A DNA stretch of 64,000 nt from JBFWNG01 sp050251195 (GTDB taxonomy: Bacteria > Bdellovibrionota_B > Oligoflexia > Oligoflexales > Oligoflexaceae): contig JBFWNG010000002.1 in the NCBI GenBank assembly GCA_050251195.1, forward strand, positions 186,001 through 250,000, given 5' to 3'. Shown one piece after another: positions 54,801-63,154 of this stretch. Made by a program: the position numbers and the translations under genes. Each line of letters starts with the position of its first letter. Within the stretch, counting starts at the first letter, position 1. The notes beneath the pieces are model-generated. The model searched no databases. It was given only the letters and a program-made list of their open reading frames with translations, and was not told where the DNA came from.

Positions 54801-55404
54801 TCTCGGGATGTTCCTAAGCGATCATCCGCTCAATTTTTTTGCACTCGACGTAAAGAAATTCGGGAAGATCCGCCTTTCTCAAATTCCCGACCGTGTGGGT
54901 GAAAAGCAACTGCCTGTTGTGTGTTATGTCTCGGACATTTCAGAGCGAACCTCAAAGTCGGGCAAGCGCCTCATATATGTGACGCTCGAGGATACGACGG
55001 GAAGCCAGGTGGCCATGATGTTCGAAGGGGAGGAGTCCGCCAATATTCAGAAGGACTCCGTCAACGTGGCTCTTATAAATGTTACCAAGAGCTTTGATGG
55101 AGCAAGTATTAACGTTCGCTTAGAAAAAGTCATTCCCATAGAGACGGTCCGAAAGAACTATGTGAGAAAGATTCTTGTGACAATGAGCGCGGGGGCAGAA
55201 GGCGATCAGTCTTCAAAATTGGAAGCGCTAAGAGAGCTGAAGTCTGTGATCGCGGCACACCCTGGTCCCGCAGAAATCAGGTTGCAGCTCCATATCAACA
55301 ATATTGTCGTACCGATTTTGGCGGAAAACGCCAAGGTTGACCTATCGGATCAGTTTTGTTTGAAAATGAGCGATTTATCATCCGACCTGCGCCTGTTATA
55401 TTAA
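51868..55404 (+). CDS. dnaE: DNA polymerase III alpha subunit
   Basis: 1178 aa. PHP domain (HLHLHSEYSLLDG, LTDHGNMFG), polymerase core with PDFDVDFCQNRRDEVI (catalytic Asp residues) and AAYGLVSYQTAFLKHHFP, then HhH and OB domains (RLIYVTLEDTTGSQVAMMF). Replicative polymerase. Starts 3 bp after guaA; mtgA follows 5 bp after its stop. Confidence 0.98.
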   Translation: MTEQETSLVHLHLHSEYSLLDGAIRISDLVKKAKILDHKAVALTDHGNMFGALEFYLKCKENGIKPILGCEIYHENAHNTVKDKEKPQAFHLVLLAKTLNGYNNLIKVVSHGYDHFDQVPIVKNSTLDLVNGDLIALSACARGEFGYLVGKIFSLGLDVTAELQNPTTPQSKAVCAALKYHVEMMVGRYGRENYFVELIDNNLEEQKRLLPGLVAAAKFFDLNIVATADAHYVNQEDEDAHMILTAIKNELRVSDFKHRRRGAQFHLYDNERMRELYGAWPDALANTQRIADMCDVKFEFGKYFLPKYPLPGNETEAEALTRLSQEGLEERLVHLRKMYGASLNEAAEQKYKERLAYETDVIISMGFPGYFLIVQDFINWAKKNGIPVGPGRGSGAGSLVAYALKITDLDPIALNLIFERFLNPDRISMPDFDVDFCQNRRDEVIAYVTEKYGKNNVAQITTFGKMKAKAAIRDVGRVLEIGYGKVDRIAKLIPNEIDIKLKDALQQEPRILEEAKKDSAINDMIVLAGKIEGICRHTSVHAAGVVISDGGMENYVPVYKGPDGSLITQFEMKNVEKIGLVKFDFLGLKTLTVIADAEKLIRETIDPNFRIEEINVEDPKVYDLISTGNTVGIFQLESSGMQSLVTRLKPSCFEDLVAIVALFRPGPLGSGMVDDFIECKHGRQKIHYLLPELQPILKDTYGVILYQEQVLKVAADLANYTLGEADLLRRAMGKKKPEEMAQQKSRFVAGCVSNNIKEGLAVELFELIEKFSSYGFNKSHSAAYGLVSYQTAFLKHHFPEQFMAAIMTSDLDNTEKIVRYVEECRRFKFEIIPPDINRCFFEFTVPRKQAITFGLGAVKGLGQGSLNLIIEDRENQGPFKNMEDFCKRVNLGVLGKKTLEILIKVGCFDCFKLSRKDLLEALSDMFEFSRDLHAAKTNGQGSLFDEMDADVEESPELLNLHPSLKVRDIQDLQDERRLLGMFLSDHPLNFFALDVKKFGKIRLSQIPDRVGEKQLPVVCYVSDISERTSKSGKRLIYVTLEDTTGSQVAMMFEGEESANIQKDSVNVALINVTKSFDGASINVRLEKVIPIETVRKNYVRKILVTMSAGAEGDQSSKLEALRELKSVIAAHPGPAEIRLQLHINNIVVPILAENAKVDLSDQFCLKMSDLSSDLRLLY

Positions 55405-55409
55405 GCGAG

Positions 55410-56552
55410 ATGAAGCTCACAAAGAAGAAAAAAGTAGCGATCGGTGCGGTGTTAGCGTTCGTGCTTTTTTGTGCGTGGTTTGTTCCTCCCGTTTGGCAAC
55501 TTAGGAACGGATATATTGACGTTGAGCGATGGCCAAAGTCTGGCAGAATCGTCGTTCGCGTCGGACCCGGTAGGCCAGGATGGATCAAACACGGCACTGT
55601 TTCTCTTCATGTTCTCCACGCGATTGTTGCGGCTGAAGACTCTAGGTTTTACCAGCATAACGGTCTCGATTTCATAGAGATTGTCAACAGCATAGAGATC
55701 AATTGGAAAAAAGGTAAATACGTTCGCGGCGGTTCGACGATCACTCAGCAGGTTGTCAAGATGTCGTTTCTGAGCATGGAAAAGTCCATGATAAGGAAAA
55801 TACGTGAGGCCGTGGGCGCCCTGCTTCTGGAAACCATACTGCCGAAAGAGAAAATCCTCGAGTGGTACATCAATTTGGCTGAATTCGGGGATGGCGTCTA
55901 CGGGATTAAGGCTGCTGCTCGCCATTACTTTCAGCTCGAGCCGGAGCTCCTAACAATCCAACACGGAGCTAATCTTGCACTTGTCTTGCCCAGTCCGAGA
56001 GGCTGGTCGAAAGGGCTGAGACAACGGAGACTCACCACATTCGGACACAATCGCTACAAAAAAATTATCGATGCGATGCGGCAAAACGGGTTTATCACAC
56101 AGTCATTGTGGGAACAGGCCCTTGCCACGGGAGACTTTGGAAGACCCATTAATTCGTATTATGCTTCCAAAACGCCCGTGGATCAGGATCCGACCATGTC
56201 GGATGAAGAGCTTTCCAAAGAGCTCAGAAGTCAGCGCGAGCTTGGCTTGAATCCAGAAGGTCCCTCTGCCGAATCTTCGGACGTTCCTCAGGAAGAACCC
56301 GGATCTGAAGAGGTGGAGGTAGGGACAGTTGAATCAGGATTGAACGCGGAGGAAGGGCCGGCACCGGATGAAGAAGTTGGTGAAAGCGCCGACGAAACTT
56401 CTTCGCCCGATCCGGAGTCCGAGATAAGCAACGAGGAAAAGCCCCAAGCAGCGCCCGACCCCGAAGACCAATCCGAACCAAAGATCGATGAAGTTGGCGG
56501 TGAGACCGTCCCTGAGGCGACCCCACCTGCGGCTTCGGAACCAATGCCATGA
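55410..56552 (+). CDS. mtgA: Monofunctional peptidoglycan glycosyltransferase with acidic C-terminal tail
   Basis: 380 aa from the ATG at 55410, 5 bp after dnaE; an alternative start at 55356 lies in dnaE. One TM helix (about 9-27), then a GT51 domain with AAEDSRFYQHNGLDF, RGGSTITQQVVKM and ILEWYINLAEFGDGVYGI. Usual MtgA is about 240 aa. The extra C-terminal about 120 residues are Glu/Pro/Ser-rich and repetitive, low complexity. Overlaps the RqcH-like gene by 4 bp. Confidence 0.92.
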   Translation: MKLTKKKKVAIGAVLAFVLFCAWFVPPVWQLRNGYIDVERWPKSGRIVVRVGPGRPGWIKHGTVSLHVLHAIVAAEDSRFYQHNGLDFIEIVNSIEINWKKGKYVRGGSTITQQVVKMSFLSMEKSMIRKIREAVGALLLETILPKEKILEWYINLAEFGDGVYGIKAAARHYFQLEPELLTIQHGANLALVLPSPRGWSKGLRQRRLTTFGHNRYKKIIDAMRQNGFITQSLWEQALATGDFGRPINSYYASKTPVDQDPTMSDEELSKELRSQRELGLNPEGPSAESSDVPQEEPGSEEVEVGTVESGLNAEEGPAPDEEVGESADETSSPDPESEISNEEKPQAAPDPEDQSEPKIDEVGGETVPEATPPAASEPMP

Positions 56553-57952
56553 TCTCCAGTTATTTTCGGGTCGGCAAATGCTGGCAAACGCAGTTCAACT
56601 CCGTGGTATGGAGTCTCGAGCCCACGTCAGCGTTTAACGGATTACCTTCAAAGGTCTTTCTCGAATTGTCGTTTGCGAGATCCCTGCCGGCGCTAAGTGT
56701 GGAAAAACCGCGCGATATCAAGGCAGACGGGGCGTTCGTAAACCTTTTTCGTAAGCATGTCAGCCGGTGTCTCTTGCATGCCGTCTTTCGTCATGAGGCA
56801 TCCGGCGACGTTTGGATCATGTTTAAGAATGCCGACAAGACTATTTGGTACGCCCGCTTGGAACAAGATAAGCCGCCGTCGATTTCCTTGTTGTCTCCTG
56901 ACGGACTGGTGCTTGTGCGCATGAGTTCCAAAGGAGTCTATACCAAGTCCAAGCCCTACGAGGGCGACGTCGCCTATCAAAACAGGAACTTCAGAGACAT
57001 TACTTCCCAGTTGGCGGAGAGCCTTCTCGGCGCAGGCGAGGAACCGAAACAACCCGAACGTGACCAAGAATTCGAAAGAAGCCCGAAACAAACCGAAATC
57101 TTGCGAAAACTTCGCAGGCGCCTTCGAACCCTTAAAAAATCCCTGGCAAAGAGCGAGGAAACCCTCGAAGAAACCTCCTCGATAGAGCGGCTGGCAAACT
57201 GGGCTCAGCTCCTGAAGTCATATTCTTATCTGGTGGATCCCAAGGACTTGAGAGAGGAAGTGACGCTTCGAAAAGACGATACGGGTCTCGAAAATGACGT
57301 CGCGATAGCCTTGGACTCCTCGTTGACGGTGGGCGAAAACATAAACGAGATGTTCGACAAAATAAAAAGGATGAAAAAGCAGGCCGTCATGTTCGTTACG
57401 CAAGTTGATGAAAGTAAAAGAGAAATTAGTGACTTGCAAACCTTCGTTCGCAAATTGGAAACCGAGGCGGTCGCGGATGTGGAGCTTGATCAAATTGCGG
57501 CTAGGAAACTTGGGATTAAGCCTCGGGATCAAAATCGGTCGCATGATCGAATAAAGAGCAAGTTTAGAGTGTTTGTTGCCTTTGACGGTACTCCTCTTTA
57601 TGTCGGCAAGGACGCGCATAACAACGACGCCCTGACAAAGGGAGCCAAGGCAAACGATTATTGGTTCCACGTTGTCGGCATTCCGGGAAGCCATGTCGTG
57701 GCGACCATGAAACGCAAGAGCGGCAAGCCGAGCGAGAAAATGTTGCGGGAAGGCGCTATTTTGGCGCTTCATTATTCCAAGATGCGCGAAGACCGTGCTG
57801 GGGAGGTTTACGTCACCCAAAAGGCGCACTTGCGAAAGAAGAAGGGCATGGCCCCTGGAACGTGGGCGGTGGAAAAGGGTGAAACACTTTACGTCAAGTA
57901 CACCGCAGAGGAGTTAAAAGAGCTTTTGAGCCGTGATAATCAACTTTCATGA
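56549..57952 (+). CDS. NFACT-family protein (RqcH/FbpA-like)
   Basis: 467 aa. C-terminal NFACT-R domain (about 355-460: FDGTPLYVGKDAHNNDALT, ANDYWFHVVGIPGSHVV), preceded by a long coiled coil (about 180-330: RKLRRRLRTLKKSLAKSEE). The N-terminal part is short and divergent from NFACT-N of RqcH. RqcH family members add alanine tails to stalled nascent chains, but this cannot be shown here. Coupled to mtgA by overlap. Confidence 0.85.
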   Translation: MISSYFRVGKCWQTQFNSVVWSLEPTSAFNGLPSKVFLELSFARSLPALSVEKPRDIKADGAFVNLFRKHVSRCLLHAVFRHEASGDVWIMFKNADKTIWYARLEQDKPPSISLLSPDGLVLVRMSSKGVYTKSKPYEGDVAYQNRNFRDITSQLAESLLGAGEEPKQPERDQEFERSPKQTEILRKLRRRLRTLKKSLAKSEETLEETSSIERLANWAQLLKSYSYLVDPKDLREEVTLRKDDTGLENDVAIALDSSLTVGENINEMFDKIKRMKKQAVMFVTQVDESKREISDLQTFVRKLETEAVADVELDQIAARKLGIKPRDQNRSHDRIKSKFRVFVAFDGTPLYVGKDAHNNDALTKGAKANDYWFHVVGIPGSHVVATMKRKSGKPSEKMLREGAILALHYSKMREDRAGEVYVTQKAHLRKKKGMAPGTWAVEKGETLYVKYTAEELKELLSRDNQLS

Positions 57953-58026
57953 AGCCATGAGAGATGGTAAAAAACATAGATTACAAAGCGGCTTAGAGAC
58001 ATGAACCGGCAGCAAGCGAGAATTTA

Positions 58027-59838
58027 ATGGAAGAGCAAGATAACCCTAATTTATATCGAATCCGCCACTCCATGGCCCATGTTTTGGCGCAGGCAGTTCA
58101 GCAAAATTTTCCAAGTGTTAAACTTGGCTTCGGTCCCCCGACCGAAAACGGCTTTTATTATGATTTCGACTTTGGCGCTCAAGAGCTGTCCATGGAGCAG
58201 CTTAAGGAAGTCGAAAAGAAGATGAAAAAGATTATCTCTCAGAAGCAGGAATTTGCTCGAATCGACGCTGACTATAATAAAGCCGTCGAAATTCTAAAGT
58301 CCCATCGCGACGAGCCCTATAAATTAGAAAACCTACAGAATCTCAAGAGTCGCGGCGTAAAAGACTTTTCGTTTTATAAGAACGGAACCTTCCTGGACGT
58401 CTGTGAAGGTCCGCACGTCGGGAGTACAAGCGATCTCCCGGTTGACGCATTTAAGCTGGACCGAATCGCGGGCGCATACTGGCTTGGTGACGAAAAGAAT
58501 AAGATGCTCACCCGAATCTACGCCCTCTGCTATGAGACAAAAAAGGAGCTCGACGATTTCATCGAACGCCGCAAAATCGCGGAGCAGTACGACCATAAGA
58601 AACTTGGCAAAGAACTCGATATCTATCACATCGATGACATGATTGGTAAAGGGTTGCCTTTGTGGTTGCCAAACGGAACGGTTATCCGCGACGAGATTGA
58701 AAAATTTGCCAAGGAGAAAGAATTTCAATACGGCTATAAACGGGTGGCGACGCCTCATCTTGCCAAGAGCAAACTATACGAAACCTCGGGACACCTGTCG
58801 CATTACAAGGAATCAATGTTTCCGGCTATGCGAGTCAATGAAGATGACTCGAGTGAAGAAGAATACTACCTCAAGCCGATGAACTGTCCGCACCACCACC
58901 TCATTTTCAATTGTCGTCTCCGTAGCTATCGAGATCTTCCGCTGCGGCTCGCGGAATACGGAACCCAATACCGCTACGAGCAATCGGGCGAGCTATCTGG
59001 ACTCATACGCGTACGATGTATGACCTTGAACGATGCGCACCTTTATTGCACGCGCGAACAAGTCGGGCAAGAAATCCACAGTATCCTCAAAATGTATAAG
59101 GAATTCTATTCAACCTTCAAGTTGAAGGACTTCAAATTCCGCCTGTCGTTGAAAGGAACTGAGAACGCCGAAAAATTTGCTGGCGAGGACTCCGTATGGC
59201 AGGAAGCGAGCGAGCTTCTTGCCACTAGCATGGACGACTTAGGTATTCCTTACTATAGAGCCGAAGGCGAAGCCGCTTTCTACGGACCGAAGATTGACGT
59301 GCAGTTCCGTAACTTGATGGGGCGCGAAGAAACTGTATCGACAATTCAGGTGGATTTTCTGAGCGGCAGAAAATTTAATCTCACCTACATCGATCGAGAC
59401 GGAGCGCAAAAGAACCCTGTGATTATCCATCGTGCGCCTCTGTCAACGCACGAGAGGTTCATCAGTTTCTTGATTGAATACTACGGCGGTGCGTTCCCAA
59501 CCTGGTGCGCTCCTGTGCAAGTTTGTTTCATTCCGGTACGCGACGATTTGATACCCTATTGTCAAGATTTAGCGAGCCAACTCACGGAGCAATTTGTGCG
59601 CGTCGAAATCGACGATAGCGACAACAGCTTTAACAAGAAAATTCGAACCAACACGGTGCGCAAGATTCCGATCCTCTTGATCATAGGCAACCAGGAGGCG
59701 GATGAAAAGGCTGTGACAATTCGTCGCTACGGCGTCAAGGATCAAACCAAGATGTCGGCAGAAGAGTTTAAGACGATGTTGGCGGAAGAGATTCGACAAA
59801 AAACGATGCATACGGAACCTTTGGGAGCCATGTTATGA
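58027..59838 (+). CDS. thrS: Threonyl-tRNA synthetase (no TGS domain)
   Basis: 603 aa. Begins directly in the TSA editing domain (RIRHSMAHVLAQAV, FGPPTENGFYYDF) and lacks the about 60-residue N-terminal TGS domain present in E. coli ThrS (642 aa). Class II core: LKPMNCPHHHLIF zinc/ATP region, YRYEQSGELSGLIRVR, QVDFLSG and the C-terminal anticodon domain. The gene before it does not supply a TGS. Stop overlaps asd. Confidence 0.96.
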   Translation: MEEQDNPNLYRIRHSMAHVLAQAVQQNFPSVKLGFGPPTENGFYYDFDFGAQELSMEQLKEVEKKMKKIISQKQEFARIDADYNKAVEILKSHRDEPYKLENLQNLKSRGVKDFSFYKNGTFLDVCEGPHVGSTSDLPVDAFKLDRIAGAYWLGDEKNKMLTRIYALCYETKKELDDFIERRKIAEQYDHKKLGKELDIYHIDDMIGKGLPLWLPNGTVIRDEIEKFAKEKEFQYGYKRVATPHLAKSKLYETSGHLSHYKESMFPAMRVNEDDSSEEEYYLKPMNCPHHHLIFNCRLRSYRDLPLRLAEYGTQYRYEQSGELSGLIRVRCMTLNDAHLYCTREQVGQEIHSILKMYKEFYSTFKLKDFKFRLSLKGTENAEKFAGEDSVWQEASELLATSMDDLGIPYYRAEGEAAFYGPKIDVQFRNLMGREETVSTIQVDFLSGRKFNLTYIDRDGAQKNPVIIHRAPLSTHERFISFLIEYYGGAFPTWCAPVQVCFIPVRDDLIPYCQDLASQLTEQFVRVEIDDSDNSFNKKIRTNTVRKIPILLIIGNQEADEKAVTIRRYGVKDQTKMSAEEFKTMLAEEIRQKTMHTEPLGAML

Positions 59839-60908
59839 AAAAGAAGCGCGTAGCCCTGGTTGGCGCGACGGGAGTCGCCGGCCAACAGTTTTTGGAAGCT
59901 CTCGAGAACCACCCATGGTTCGAGCTTACCGCCATTGCCGGCAGCCAGCGCTCCGCTGGGAAGCCCTACATTGACGCAATCAAGACGGAGAACGGTCATT
60001 GCCAATGGTATGGTGCGAAAGATCTTCCTCCAATATATGCGCGTATGCCTGTTGTTACGGCGGACGAAATTGACGTTAATGGCGTCGACATAGTGTTCAC
60101 GGCGGTTGATTCCGATACCGCTAAAGAGATTGAGCCAAAATTTGCCAAATACAAACCTACGATCTCTACCGCAAGCGCATTTAGGATGGCCGAAGACGTT
60201 CCGTTGCTGATACCTGGCGTCAACAGCAACCATCATGCGCTCATCCGCCATCAGCAAGAAATAAGAAATTGGAAGGGGTTTATTGTTCCTATCCCGAATT
60301 GCACGACTTATGGCTTGGCGTGCAGCTTGGCGCCTATCCAACAAAAATTTGGAATCGACCTCGTGGCAATGACCTCGATGCAAGCCGTTTCCGGCGCAGG
60401 ACGTGGCGGCGGCGTATTGAGCCTCGACATGTTAGACAACATTATTCCTTTCATTTCCGGAGAGGAAGAAAAAGTAGAACAGGAAGTGAAGAAGATTTTC
60501 GGAACGCTCCAGGGCACTGGTGTCAAACCCGCCGACGTCAAAATCACTGCAACTTGTACCAGGGTTCCCGTTGTTGACGGGCATACGGAAGCTGTCTTCG
60601 TTAAAACCAAATCACCTTGCACCGTCTCCGCAGTGAAAGCCTGCTTTGAAGAGTATGATCCCAAACTGCAAGGTTTGCCGACAGCCGAGAAGAACTTCTT
60701 CCGGATTTACGATGATCCGTATCATCCCCAGCCGCGGCTTGATCGCGACAAAGACGGCGGCATGTCCACACATATCGGCCGCCTCCGAGAGGACAAGGCG
60801 CTCGGCGGCGTGAAGTACGTCCTTCTTTCGCACAATACGAAGGCAGGCGCCGCTAAAGGCGCGATTCTGATTGCTGAGTATCTTTGTAAAGAAGGGTTTA
60901 TTCCCTAA
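59835..60908 (+). CDS. asd: Aspartate-semialdehyde dehydrogenase
   Basis: 357 aa, of the archaeal/yeast type by length and sequence. NADP-binding GATGVAGQQFLEAL, active Cys in VPIPNCTTYGLA, and SAGRGGG-like QAVSGAGRGGGVLSLD. Makes aspartate semialdehyde for lysine, threonine and methionine. ATGA overlap with thrS. Followed by a convergent region. Confidence 0.95.
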   Translation: MKKKRVALVGATGVAGQQFLEALENHPWFELTAIAGSQRSAGKPYIDAIKTENGHCQWYGAKDLPPIYARMPVVTADEIDVNGVDIVFTAVDSDTAKEIEPKFAKYKPTISTASAFRMAEDVPLLIPGVNSNHHALIRHQQEIRNWKGFIVPIPNCTTYGLACSLAPIQQKFGIDLVAMTSMQAVSGAGRGGGVLSLDMLDNIIPFISGEEEKVEQEVKKIFGTLQGTGVKPADVKITATCTRVPVVDGHTEAVFVKTKSPCTVSAVKACFEEYDPKLQGLPTAEKNFFRIYDDPYHPQPRLDRDKDGGMSTHIGRLREDKALGGVKYVLLSHNTKAGAAKGAILIAEYLCKEGFIP

Positions 60909-61070
60909 CGTCTTTTCTGCGTTTCTGTAGCTCAACGTTGCCGCGATCTTTTAATTGAAGAACGCGGAAGCGCGGAATTATGGAAACGCAGAATACTACG
61001 TCATCCTGAGCGAAGCGAAGAATCTCTAACCGCAGGTCCACTGACAAGGTGGCGTTTTCGGAATTGCGTT
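60909..61070. other. Convergent asd/mnmG intergenic with long hairpin
   Basis: TTCTGCGTTTC (60915-60925) and GAAACGCAGAA (60983-60993) are perfect inverted 11-mers, enclosing an inner CCGCG/CGCGG pair. Probably a bidirectional stop structure. A dispersed repeat copy follows at 60999. Confidence 0.55.
60999..61027. repeat. Dispersed intergenic repeat, copy 3 (CATCCTGAGCGAAGCG type)
   Basis: CGTCATCCTGAGCGAAGCG followed by AAGAATCTC, nearly identical to the copy at 12241-12267, located between two convergent gene ends. Confidence 0.75.
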
Positions 61071-62948
61071 CTATATCAGTTGATTCAATGCCTGCTGTTT
61101 CCCAACCATCACGTGCAGCAATTGCACGGCGGCGGGAGTCATTCCGCTAATTCTTGACGCTTGACCGAGGTTCTCGGGCTGGTGCTTCTTCAGCTTTTCG
61201 ATGACTTCGCGACTGAGGCCGCTTATGGAATCATACGCAAAATAATCGGGAATCTTGACGCGTTCCAATTGGTTTTCAGATTTGATGGCTCTGGAGCTGC
61301 GCACAATATAGCCTTCGTATTTCAATTCAATTTCGAGGCGTCGCAGTATATTTTCGGGATAAGCATTGAGGAAGCCGATGTACTTTTTGGCTTCAGAAAC
61401 GGACACTTTCGGTTTCTTCAGAATGTTTTCAAGCGGCGTGCCTTTGTTATCCTTGGAATCCATAAATTCTTCAGGGATAGGTTCAACGTCCCCGATCCTT
61501 TGCGACTTGATGCGATGTTTCAGTTCTGACAACTGTTGGTTCCGAGTTGTGAACTTTCCGTAGTCCTCATCTGAAACGAGGCCGATGCTTCTGCCGGTTT
61601 CGGTGAGCCTCAAATCCGCGTTGTCTTCGCGCAGGTAGAGCCGATGTTCCGCGCGGGACGTGAACATACGATACGGTTCCGACGTTCCTTTAGTGACTAG
61701 GTCGTCAATCAAGACGCCGATGTAAGCCTCAGACCTTTTCAAAATAAGAGGTTGTTCATCGCGAACTTTGAGAGCCGCGTTGATGCCTGCCATGATGCCT
61801 TGGGCCGCAGCTTCTTCGTAGCCGGTGGTGCCGTTGATTTGACCCGCCAAAAAAAGATGATCGACTTTTTTCGTTTCAAGGTTGTAGCGAAGTTCCGTGG
61901 GGTCAACATAATCGTATTCAATAGCGTAACCCGGTCGAATAATTTCCGCTCTTTCCAGACCAGGGACCGTACGAATGAATTTCTCTTGAACCGCAAGCGG
62001 CAACGATGTGGAAAGTCCGTTAGGATATACCTCGGCCGTGTCATAGCCTTGCGGCTCGAGAAAAATTTGGTGTTGGAGGCGATCCGGAAATTTCACGACC
62101 TTGTCCTCGATCGAAGGACAATACCGGGGGCCGATGCCCGTGATTTCTCCGCTGTAAAGGGGAGATTCGCTCATATGATTTCGAATTACGTCGTGGGTTT
62201 TCGAGTTCGTGTAGGTGATATGACACGGTATCAGGGGCTGCGTTATTTTCTCCGTGCCGAAACTAAACGGAATAATGTCTTCGTCAGAATGCTGCACTTC
62301 GAGACCTTGGTAATCGATGGTTCGGGCGTCCAATCTCGGAACCGTTCCTGTCTTCAACCTTCCGACGCGGAATCCAAGCTTGTGAATGGATTTGGCCAGT
62401 CCGATAGAGGGTGCGTCACCAGCGCGGCCCGCTTGAATCTTTTCTTGACCGATGTGGATGAGGCCGTTGAGAAAGGTTCCACTGGTAATAACAACAGTCT
62501 TGGCGTCGAAGCTTCCGAAAACGCGAGTCTTTACTCCCGTGACGGCGAACCTTCCGGAACTTGTTTCCGATATGACAAGCTCTTGCACGCTGTCTTGTTT
62601 GATAAATAGACCCGGACAGTTCTCGAGCGCGTGCTTCATATACCGGCGGTAAAGGTCCATATCGGCCTGGGCGCGAGAGGACCAAATGGCCGGTCCTTTG
62701 GTTCGGTTGAGTATCCGATACTGGATTCCCGTAGCGTCGATCGCTTTGCCCATCTGACCGCCGAGGGCGTCGATTTCCTTAACAAGGTGGCCTTTAGCTG
62801 TGCCCCCAACGGCGGGATTGCAACTCATCGCCCCAATCTTTTCGACGGCCTGAGTAATGAGCAATGTTTTTGCACCCATGCGAGCAGCTGCGAGCGAAGC
62901 TTCGCATCCGGCGTGGCCGCCGCCGATGACTATAACATCATAGCTCAT
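61071..62948 (-). CDS. mnmG: tRNA uridine 5-carboxymethylaminomethyl modification enzyme MnmG
   Basis: 625 aa, full length. FAD site IGGGHAGCEASLAAARMG, CNPAVGGTAKGHLVKEIDALGG, and the C-terminal domain ending SRISGMTPAAVQLLHV. With MnmE it modifies wobble uridines. GGGGAG lies 5 nt before the ATG. MnmE is not in the window. Confidence 0.97.
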   Translation of the reverse strand: MSYDVIVIGGGHAGCEASLAAARMGAKTLLITQAVEKIGAMSCNPAVGGTAKGHLVKEIDALGGQMGKAIDATGIQYRILNRTKGPAIWSSRAQADMDLYRRYMKHALENCPGLFIKQDSVQELVISETSSGRFAVTGVKTRVFGSFDAKTVVITSGTFLNGLIHIGQEKIQAGRAGDAPSIGLAKSIHKLGFRVGRLKTGTVPRLDARTIDYQGLEVQHSDEDIIPFSFGTEKITQPLIPCHITYTNSKTHDVIRNHMSESPLYSGEITGIGPRYCPSIEDKVVKFPDRLQHQIFLEPQGYDTAEVYPNGLSTSLPLAVQEKFIRTVPGLERAEIIRPGYAIEYDYVDPTELRYNLETKKVDHLFLAGQINGTTGYEEAAAQGIMAGINAALKVRDEQPLILKRSEAYIGVLIDDLVTKGTSEPYRMFTSRAEHRLYLREDNADLRLTETGRSIGLVSDEDYGKFTTRNQQLSELKHRIKSQRIGDVEPIPEEFMDSKDNKGTPLENILKKPKVSVSEAKKYIGFLNAYPENILRRLEIELKYEGYIVRSSRAIKSENQLERVKIPDYFAYDSISGLSREVIEKLKKHQPENLGQASRISGMTPAAVQLLHVMVGKQQALNQLI

Positions 62949-63154
62949 GAGGACTCCCCGAATTTTGGTGATTTTTTGAGCGTTCAGGCACCGGGATTAT
63001 AGTTATTTTGCTCAAAATTTGTACAAAATTTCGCAACCTAACCGTTTTTCTTGCTATTTTTTTTTGCATTGGGTATCTGTGAGTGACACTTACAGCTAAA
63101 ATAGAGCAACTGGGCAAACTACCATTGCGATTAGAACCACCGAAGGGGAAGGTT

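Noticed and set aside
61752..62609. Plus-strand frame of 285 residues
   Set aside because: Antisense to mnmG.
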